From Streptosporangium roseum DSM 43021 (GTDB lineage: Bacteria; Actinomycetota; Actinomycetes; Streptosporangiales; Streptosporangiaceae), in NCBI RefSeq assembly GCF_000024865.1, contig NC_013595.1, positions 9,486,001 through 9,550,000 on the forward strand: a stretch of 64,000 nucleotides of DNA, in the 5' to 3' direction. The notes beneath the pieces were generated by a model, which was not told the DNA's origin, did no database searches, and saw only the letters and a program-made list of their open reading frames with translations. Position numbers and translations under genes: made by a program. Shown piece after piece: positions 58,517 through 64,000 of the stretch. Positions within the stretch are counted from its first letter, which is position 1; every line of letters begins with the position of its first letter.

Positions 58517-59098
58517 GTGGACAAGCTGAAGCTGCGCTCGACGATCGAGGCCGCGCGTGCCTCGATCCCCGCAGACGAGCGGCACGCGGCTTCCGTCCGG
58601 ACGCGGGAAACGCTGCTGGAGCAGCCATGGGTCCAGATGGCCGGCCTCATCGCGTGCTACTGGTCCATCGGGACGGAACCGGCGACCCACGGGCTCGTCT
58701 TCGCGCTGTGGAAACACGGTGCCACCGTGATCCTGCCGGTGCTCCGCGATGACGACGACCTCGACTGGGCGGTGTACGACGGCCCCGACACGCTCGCTCC
58801 CGGCCGCTTCGGGCTCATGGAGCCGGTGGACACCCGGCGCGGCGTCGACGCGATCAGGACCGCCGCCCTGGTGATCGTGCCCGCACTGGCGGTGGACCGG
58901 TTCACCGGAGTACGGCTCGGCCGCGGCGGCGGCTCCTACGACCGGGCGCTGGCGAGGGTCGGCCCGAACGTGCCGACGGTCGCCCTGCTGTACGAGGGAG
59001 AGCTGCTGGAAGGCGTCCCCGCCGAGCCTCACGACCTGCCGGTCCGCTACGCGGCCCTGCCGGACGGGATCACCGCCGTCGCTCCGCGGAGTGCCTGA
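58517..59098 (+). CDS. 5-formyltetrahydrofolate cyclo-ligase
   Basis: The 193-residue enzyme converts 5-formyl-THF to 5,10-methenyl-THF with ATP. From GTG 58517 (GGAGGG before it) it shows KLKLRSTIEAARASIPADER, IACYWSIGTEPATHGLVFAL, the central VIVPALAVDRFTGVRLGRGG with GGSYDRAL (ATP-binding GRGGGYYDR type), and a final VAPRS. Placement beside galU and the zinc-ribbon gene matches Rv0992c. Confidence 0.94.
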   Translation: MDKLKLRSTIEAARASIPADERHAASVRTRETLLEQPWVQMAGLIACYWSIGTEPATHGLVFALWKHGATVILPVLRDDDDLDWAVYDGPDTLAPGRFGLMEPVDTRRGVDAIRTAALVIVPALAVDRFTGVRLGRGGGSYDRALARVGPNVPTVALLYEGELLEGVPAEPHDLPVRYAALPDGITAVAPRSA

Positions 59099-59149
59099 CG
59101 ACTCGGCCGAATGCGACACAATGGTCCCTGGAGTCAGAGAGGGGGCTAG

Positions 59150-60655
59150 ATGGGATGGGATGTCTGGCTGCTTCTCGGGGCTGGAATCGTCATCGCGGCC
59201 ATCCTCGCGGTGCGGGTCGCCCACCGGAGCGGACTGCCGAGCCTTCTCATCTTCCTGGGCTTCGGCCTGCTCGTCGGCGAGTCCGGCTTCGGGCTCCAGT
59301 TCGAAAACCCTGAGCTCGCCCAGCAGATGGGGCTGGTCGCCCTGGCGATCATCCTGGCCGAGGGTGGTCTGACCACCAACTGGAGCCACGTCAAGCGTTC
59401 CATCCCGACCGCGCTGGTGCTGGCCACCGTCGGTGTCGGGATAAGCATCGCGGCCGTCGCGGTCCCCGTGCACCTGCTGCTCGGCATGGACTGGCGGACC
59501 TCGCTGCTGCTCGGCGCGATCCTCGCGTCCACCGACGCGGCGGCCGTCTTCTCCGTCCTGCGCCGCCTCCCCCTGCCCCCGCGCCTGGCGGGCATCCTGG
59601 AGGCCGAGTCCGGCCTCAACGACGCGCCGACCGTCATCGCCGTGATGCTGCTGAGCGCCGCCACCTCGCCCAGCCTGGGAAGCGCGCTGCTGCTGGTCGT
59701 CTTCGAGCTGACGGTGGGCGCGATCGTCGGCCTGGCGGTCGGGCCGCTCGGCGTCTACGCGCTGCGCCGCATCGCGCTGCCGGTCTCCGGCCTGTATCCG
59801 ATCGCGGTGCTGGCGCTGTCGTTCGTCGCCTACGCCGGCGCCGTGCTCCTGCACGGCAGCGGCTTCCTGGCGATCTACCTGGCCTCCCTGGTGATGGGCA
59901 ACTCCCGGATGCCGCACCGGGCCGCCTCCCGCGGGTTCGCCGAGGGCGTGGCCTGGCTGGCCCAGATCGGCCTGTTCGTCATGCTGGGCATGCTGGCCAG
60001 CCCGTCGGAGATGCCGTCGGCGATCGTCCCGGGCCTGGTGGCCGGGCTGATCCTGGTCCTGCTGGCCCGGCCGCTGTCGATCGTCCTCTCCGCCCAGCTG
60101 GTACGGCTGGCGCGGGTCGACCGGCTGAACTGGCGGGAGCAGGCCTTCCTGTCGTGGGCGGGACTGCGCGGAGCGGTGCCCATCGTGCTCGCGACCATTC
60201 CCTGGGCCGCCGACTCGGTCGCGGAGGGCACCGCCAAGTTCGTGTTCAACGAGGTCTTCGTCATCGTCGTCGTCTACACCCTGCTGCAGGGGCCGACGCT
60301 GCCCTTCGTGGCGAAGCTGCTCGGGCTCTCCACTCCGGACGAGGCCCGCGACCTGGAAGTGGACTCGGCGCCGCTGGAGGAGCTCAACGCCGACCTGCTG
60401 CAGATCAGGGTGCCGCCGACCTCGAAGCTGCACGGCGTGGAGATCTTCGAGCTGAGGCTGCCCACCGATGCCCAGGTAACGCTGATCGTCAGGGACGGCC
60501 GGACGTTCGTGCCCGCCGACTCCACGAGGATCCGGGTGGACGACCAACTCCTGGTCGTGACCACCGCGGCCTGCAGGGATCCGGTCGAACGGCGAATACG
60601 GGCGATCAGCCGCAGGGGCAAACTCGCGGGCTGGTTCGGCGAGCTGGGCACCTGA
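59150..60655 (+). CDS. Potassium/proton antiporter (CPA1, YcgO/NhaP2-like)
   Basis: The 501-residue protein has 12-13 membrane spans in residues 1-385 with the CPA1 core LGAILASTDAAAVFSVLRRL and EAESGLNDAPTVIAVMLL (the ion-binding ND of span 6), RSGLPSLLIFLGFGLLVGES and SWAGLRGAVPIVLATIP. A cytoplasmic C-terminal TrkA-C domain follows (about 400-475: LLQIRVPPTSKLHGVEIFEL and DQLLVVTTAA). It should export K+ or Na+ in exchange for protons, gated by a nucleotide. ATG 59150 follows GGGGGCTAG. Confidence 0.93.
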   Translation: MGWDVWLLLGAGIVIAAILAVRVAHRSGLPSLLIFLGFGLLVGESGFGLQFENPELAQQMGLVALAIILAEGGLTTNWSHVKRSIPTALVLATVGVGISIAAVAVPVHLLLGMDWRTSLLLGAILASTDAAAVFSVLRRLPLPPRLAGILEAESGLNDAPTVIAVMLLSAATSPSLGSALLLVVFELTVGAIVGLAVGPLGVYALRRIALPVSGLYPIAVLALSFVAYAGAVLLHGSGFLAIYLASLVMGNSRMPHRAASRGFAEGVAWLAQIGLFVMLGMLASPSEMPSAIVPGLVAGLILVLLARPLSIVLSAQLVRLARVDRLNWREQAFLSWAGLRGAVPIVLATIPWAADSVAEGTAKFVFNEVFVIVVVYTLLQGPTLPFVAKLLGLSTPDEARDLEVDSAPLEELNADLLQIRVPPTSKLHGVEIFELRLPTDAQVTLIVRDGRTFVPADSTRIRVDDQLLVVTTAACRDPVERRIRAISRRGKLAGWFGELGT

Positions 60656-60710
60656 TCCGAGTGGAATGCGACAGGTTCGACTCGCGTTTAAGCTTGTCGG
60701 CTGCGTACCA

Positions 60711-60737
60711 TTAGCAGTCGCGTCTATAGAGTGCCAA
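60711..60737. promoter_or_regulatory. CIRCE operator (HrcA site)
   Basis: TTAGCAGTC (60711-60719), a nine-base spacer, and GAGTGCCAA (60729-60737) match the CIRCE consensus TTAGCACTC-N9-GAGTGCTAA at 16 of 18 positions with correct spacing. It lies 27 bp before the GTG of the zinc-ribbon gene, so that gene should be heat-induced and repressed by HrcA. Confidence 0.88.
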
Positions 60738-60764
60738 TCGGCGCGGACAACCGAGGAGGAGCGC

Positions 60765-61112
60765 GTGCCCACCTACCAGTACGCCTGTAGTGCATGCGGC
60801 AACGAGTTCGACATCGTCCAGAAGTTCTCCGACGACGCGCTCACCGAGTGCCCGACCTGCTCGGGCGAGCTACGCAAGGTGTTCTCCGCGGTCGGCATCG
60901 TCTTCAAGGGGTCGGGCTTCTACCGGACCGACAGCCGGTCTTCCTCCACCAGCACGGTGAGCTCCGGCAACACGAGCTCCTCGTCGAGCTCGCCGGCCGC
61001 GTCCGGCTCATCCGGCTCGTCGACGGAGTCGGCGTCCTCGTCGTCCTCGTCGTCCTCGTCGTCCTCGAAGACGGCGAAGACCACGAGCAGCCCTGCCCCC
61101 GCGGCGTCCTGA
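60765..61112 (+). CDS. FmdB-type zinc-ribbon protein, Ruc-like chaperone
   Basis: The 115-residue protein opens PTYQYACSACGNEFDIVQKF and has ECPTCSGELRKVFSAVGIVF: four cysteines in two C-x2-C pairs forming a zinc ribbon. After GSGFYRTDSR the last 65 residues are low-complexity Ser with Thr, Ala and Lys, and presumably disordered. The M. tuberculosis homologue Rv0991c (Ruc) is an HrcA-controlled, oxidation-activated chaperone with the same layout, and here a CIRCE element lies directly upstream. GGAGGA stands eight bases before the GTG. Confidence 0.9.
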   Translation: MPTYQYACSACGNEFDIVQKFSDDALTECPTCSGELRKVFSAVGIVFKGSGFYRTDSRSSSTSTVSSGNTSSSSSSPAASGSSGSSTESASSSSSSSSSSSKTAKTTSSPAPAAS

Positions 61113-61253
61113 GCCGGCCACCCGGACCGGGCCGGCCGTTCCGGGAAGCCACGCGCCAGGAGCCGGCCGTCCTTTTACGGCGGCCAGCCGTTCCGGGGGG
61201 CACGTTCCAGGAGCAGGCCGTCCCTTCACAGCGGCCAGCCGTTCCGCGGCCGG

Positions 61254-63254
61254 TCAGCCGTTCCGCGGGCGATCGCCCGCCGAGCCGAGCAGCTCGTGGG
61301 GGAGCCGGTCCAGCAGCTCGCGGAGCCGGGGATGCTCCTCGGGGTTCCAGTCCCGGATCAGCCGCCCGAGACCCTCACGGGCCTCCGTGACCAGCCGGTC
61401 GGCCACCTGCTCTCCGGCCGGGGTCAGCCCCAGGACCCCGTCGCCGGCCCGGCGGACCAGGCCACGCGCGACGAGCAGGTCCGCGTACGGCCGGCCTCTT
61501 TCGACCGTCACCCCCGCCCGCTCGGCGAGCTCCGCGCCCGCCTGGGGGCCCCGGGTGCCCAGGCGCGCGAGCAGCCACACGGCGCCCGGCGGCAGATCCA
61601 GGTTGGCCATGTCGCCCAGGCGGCGGTAGTAGTCCCTGCGCATGTCCGCGTCGGCCAGCCGCCACAGCCCCCGTTCCACCTCGGCGAGCGAGGAGCGCTC
61701 GGTGGGCGCGGCGCCGTAGCATTCGCCCAGGTCGGCCGCCTTGGTGGTTTCCCGCAGGGGCAGCTCGGGCAGCAGCCAGGCCGCGGCGAAGGCGACCAGT
61801 GCCACCGGCGCGCTGAAGAGGAACACGTGGGCGATCGCGTCGGAGTAGGCCGCGAGGAACGCCGCGGCGGTCTCCGGCGGCAGCCTCCGGACGGCCGTCG
61901 GGTCCGACTGGACCGTCCTCTCCATCCCCGGCGGGATGCTCACCGTCCGCGAGAGCCGTACCAGGTCGTCGGTGAGCCGCGAGGTGAAGATCGATCCGGC
62001 GATCGCGACACCGAACGAGCCGCCGATCAGGCGGAAGAAGGTCGCCCCCGAGGTGGCCACCCCGAGGTCCTCGAACCCGACGGCGTTCTGCACCACGATC
62101 ACCAGCACCTGCATCACCAGGCCGATGCCCACGCCCAGCACGAGCAGGTAGACGCTGAGCCGGAGGGTGGAGATGTCCTCGTGGACGTGGGAGAGCAGGT
62201 AGAGCCCGAGTGACACGATCGCGGTGCCGAGGATCGGGAAGACCTTGTATCTCCCGCTGCGCGTGATGATCTGCCCGCTGACGATCGAGGTCACCAGCAT
62301 GCCGCCCATCATCGGCAGCAGGTGGATCCCGGACGCGGTGGGCGAGACGCCCTGGACGACCTGCAGGAACAGCGGCATGTAGGTGAGCGGGCCGAACATC
62401 GCGAACCCCACGACGAAGCCGATCAGCGAGGCCACGTTGAAGACCCTCATCCTGAACAGGCGCGGCGGCAGCACCGGTTCCGCCGCCCGCTTCTCCGCCT
62501 GCCACCAGAGCGCCAGCAGCGCCGCCGCGGCGACTCCCAGCCCGACGACGACCGGGTCGCCCCAGGGATAGGCGGTCCCGCCCCAGGTGGCCATCAGGAC
62601 CAGGCAGGCGGCCCCGCCGCCGAGGAAGACCATGCCGAGGTAGTCGATGGTGTGCCGTGTCCGCTCCGTGCCGGACGGCAGCACCGAGGAGATCACGATC
62701 AGCGCGAGGACGCCGATCGGCAGGTTGACGTAGAAGACCCAGTGCCAGGACAGGTGGTCGACGAAGAGACCGCCGAGCAGCGGCCCCGCGACGCTGGAGA
62801 CCGCGAACACCGCGCCGAAGAACCCCTGGTATCTCCCCCGTTCCCGGACCGGCACGACGTCCCCGACGATCGCCTGGGCGAGCACCATGAGGCCGCCTCC
62901 GCCCAGCCCTTGCAGGGCGCGGAAGCCGATGAGCTCTCCCATGTTCCGCGACAGGCCGCACAGCGCCGAGCCCGCCAGGAAGACGACGATCGCGGCCTGG
63001 AACAGGCTCTTCCTGCCGTACTGGTCACCCAGCTTGCCCCACAGGGGCGTCGAGACCGTCGAGGACAGGATGTAGGCGGTGACCACCCAGGACAGCTCCC
63101 CCAGGCCGCCCAGGTCACTGACGATCGTCGGCAGCGCGGTCGAGACGATCGTCTGGTCCAGCGCGGCGAGCAGCATGCCGAGCATGAGCGCGCCGATGAC
63201 GAGCCCCAAGCCTCCTGTGCGCCGCGCTTGCCGCCCGGACTGGTGGGCATCCAT
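61254..63254 (-). CDS. MFS (DHA2) transporter with C-terminal winged-helix domain
   Basis: Of 666 residues, about 1-500 form a 14-span DHA2 antiporter: LLAALDQTIVSTALPTIVSD, GKLGDQYGRKSLFQAAIVVF (motif A), FRALQGLGGGGLMVLAQAIV, GPLLGGLFVDHLSWHWVFYV, ending LPELPLRETTKA. The last 140 residues are soluble and contain a MarR-like winged helix: GAVWLLARLGTRGPQAGAEL, YADLLVARGLVRRAGDGVLG and LTPAGEQVADRLVTEAREGL. Fusion of a pump to a regulator-like domain is known from some actinomycete pumps but its role is unclear; the domain could sense substrate or bind DNA at the membrane. The 147 bp upstream contain DnaA-box-like sequence. Confidence 0.9.
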   Translation of the reverse strand: MDAHQSGRQARRTGGLGLVIGALMLGMLLAALDQTIVSTALPTIVSDLGGLGELSWVVTAYILSSTVSTPLWGKLGDQYGRKSLFQAAIVVFLAGSALCGLSRNMGELIGFRALQGLGGGGLMVLAQAIVGDVVPVRERGRYQGFFGAVFAVSSVAGPLLGGLFVDHLSWHWVFYVNLPIGVLALIVISSVLPSGTERTRHTIDYLGMVFLGGGAACLVLMATWGGTAYPWGDPVVVGLGVAAAALLALWWQAEKRAAEPVLPPRLFRMRVFNVASLIGFVVGFAMFGPLTYMPLFLQVVQGVSPTASGIHLLPMMGGMLVTSIVSGQIITRSGRYKVFPILGTAIVSLGLYLLSHVHEDISTLRLSVYLLVLGVGIGLVMQVLVIVVQNAVGFEDLGVATSGATFFRLIGGSFGVAIAGSIFTSRLTDDLVRLSRTVSIPPGMERTVQSDPTAVRRLPPETAAAFLAAYSDAIAHVFLFSAPVALVAFAAAWLLPELPLRETTKAADLGECYGAAPTERSSLAEVERGLWRLADADMRRDYYRRLGDMANLDLPPGAVWLLARLGTRGPQAGAELAERAGVTVERGRPYADLLVARGLVRRAGDGVLGLTPAGEQVADRLVTEAREGLGRLIRDWNPEEHPRLRELLDRLPHELLGSAGDRPRNG

Positions 63255-63321
63255 CCGAACCCCCGATCGGTGTACGGCAGATCATACCCAGAGTGATCAG
63301 ACGACCACATTACGGACAGGG

Positions 63322-63350
63322 TTATCCACAGGGTCTGCGCCCTGTCCACA
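63322..63350. other. DnaA-box-like pair
   Basis: TTATCCACA (63322-63330) is a perfect DnaA box; TGTCCACA (63343-63350) is a close variant in the same orientation. They lie in the divergent gap between the MFS and MTA phosphorylase genes. Two boxes without clusters or an AT-rich element do not make an origin. Confidence 0.4.
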
Positions 63351-63401
63351 GGGCGTGGCCCCGCCCACCTCACGGGCCACGATGACGCTAATCTCAGCGC
63401 C

Positions 63402-64000
63402 ATGGTCACTCGCGCGGACATCGGAGTCATCGGCGGCTCGGGCTTCTACTCCCTGCTCGACGACGCTACGGAGATCGAGGTGGCGACCCCCTACGGTCCC
63501 CCCAGCGACGTCGTCACCGTCGGCAGGATCGGAGAGCGCCCGGTCGCCTTCCTGCCCCGCCACGGCCGCGACCACCGCTTCCCACCCCATCGCATCCCCT
63601 ACCGCGCCAACCTGTGGGCCCTGCGCTCCCTCGGCGTCCGCCAGGTTCTCGCCCCCAGCGCCGTCGGCTCCCTCCGTCCCGAGCTCGGCCCCGGCACCCT
63701 GGTCGTCCCGGACCAGCTCGTCGACCGCACCTCCGGCCGCGTGCAGACCTACTACGACACCGACGGCGTCGTCCACGTCGCCTTCGCCGACCCCTACTGC
63801 CCCGCCGGCCGGGCGGCGGCCGCGTCGACCGCCCGGTCCACCGGATGGGATCTGGCCGACAACGGCACGCTGGTGGTCATCGAAGGCCCCCGTTTCTCCA
63901 CCCGCGCCGAGTCCCGCTGGTTCACCGCCAACGGCTGGACGATCGTCGGCATGACCGGCTTCCCCGAATCCGTCCTCGCCCGCGAGCTGGCCATGTGTTA
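63402..64000 (+). CDS. mtnP: S-methyl-5'-thioadenosine phosphorylase (C-terminus beyond window)
   Basis: The gene starts at ATG 63402 and is open to the right edge (199 codons). It encodes VTRADIGVIGGSGFYSLLDD (phosphate-binding GGSG), FLPRHGRDHRFPPHRIPYRA, APSAVGSLRPELGPGTLVVP, and VIEGPRFSTRAESRWF with the nucleoside-binding NGWTIVGMTGFPESVLAREL. This is the MTAP/PNP family that splits MTA, or purine nucleosides, with phosphate. The His-Arg pattern PRHGRDH favours MTAP. About 70 C-terminal residues are missing. Confidence 0.92.
   Translation, partial: MVTRADIGVIGGSGFYSLLDDATEIEVATPYGPPSDVVTVGRIGERPVAFLPRHGRDHRFPPHRIPYRANLWALRSLGVRQVLAPSAVGSLRPELGPGTLVVPDQLVDRTSGRVQTYYDTDGVVHVAFADPYCPAGRAAAASTARSTGWDLADNGTLVVIEGPRFSTRAESRWFTANGWTIVGMTGFPESVLARELAMC

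Noticed and set aside
58485..60772. 821-codon minus-strand frame over the antiporter gene
   Set aside because: Mirror frame of the antiporter and cyclo-ligase genes; Arg/Asp/Gln/His-rich with no domains.
61010..61075. Serine repeat in the zinc-ribbon gene as a non-coding microsatellite
   Set aside because: The TCG/TCC repeat is in frame with a well-supported gene whose mycobacterial homologue also has a disordered tail, so it is kept as coding.
63322..63350. Replication origin
   Set aside because: Only two DnaA-box-like sites; no cluster, AT-rich unwinding element, dnaA, dnaN or gyrB nearby.

Overview
The window is high-GC actinobacterial chromosome, most likely from a Streptosporangiales organism (Streptosporangium/Nonomuraea type). 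This is inferred from codon bias, gene families and gene order; no rRNA marker is present. Two stretches match, from memory, the order of a conserved mycobacterial core. One is fmdB/ruc, 5-formyl-THF cyclo-ligase, galU, moeA, rimJ and a sepX/glpR-type membrane gene (compare M. tuberculosis Rv0991c-Rv0996). The other is pmt, rsmI, metG, tatD, rsmA, ispE, pth, rplY, prs and glmU (compare Rv1002c-Rv1018c). The blocks between and within them are lineage-specific.

Layout. 1-1.5 kb: a gene running off the left edge, a decayed IS701-type transposase and a broken exonuclease-like fragment. 1.4-9.2 kb (minus strand): a surface-polysaccharide and sulfation block with a polyprenyl glycosylphosphotransferase, CysQ-type phosphatase, CysD, CysN, a sulfotransferase, a GT2 glycosyltransferase and a WecG/TagA glycosyltransferase. 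9.2-14 kb: an exonuclease, then pth, rplY, prs, glmU and tRNA-Gln. 14.2-21 kb: a fatty-acid desaturase with a TetR regulator, then ppk, a MutT1-like Nudix/phosphatase and a CYTH-CHAD protein (polyphosphate and nucleotide metabolism). 21.1-22.5 kb: divergent tam/tamR with palindromic operators. 22.5-33.5 kb: ABC-F, ispE, rsmA, a Ser/Thr kinase coupled to a secreted FG-GAP protein (at the place where rpfB normally sits), tatD, metG and a GT2.

33.6-39.3 kb holds glycosylation genes: a GT-C protein and two protein O-mannosyltransferases in inverted orientation around rsmI, sharing a 526-bp identical tract. 39.4-53.4 kb is an accessory stretch: a hypothetical protein, an AI-2E-type exporter, a WYL regulator, a double-domain MarR protein, an MFS pump, remnants of epoxide-hydrolase and NmrA-like genes, two DUF6461-like paralogues that bracket 6.7 kb, a lipoprotein, a methyltransferase, a PopR-like regulator beside two clpP genes (one without its catalytic serine), an AraC regulator and an alpha/beta hydrolase. 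It ends at tRNA-Ala.

53.6-61.1 kb is the second core block: sepX/glpR-like, rimJ, mog, moaC, moeA/glp, galU, 5-FCL, a K+/H+ antiporter and a CIRCE-controlled zinc-ribbon protein. The window closes with an MFS transporter carrying a winged-helix tail and the start of an MTA phosphorylase gene.

No CRISPR array, rRNA, integrase or intact transposase was seen. Intergenic minisatellites (20-39 bp units) recur at several places. The strongest leads are the sulfation/polysaccharide cluster, the kinase/beta-propeller pair in the rpfB slot, the mixed active/inactive ClpP pair with PopR, and the converted inverted pmt duplication around rsmI.
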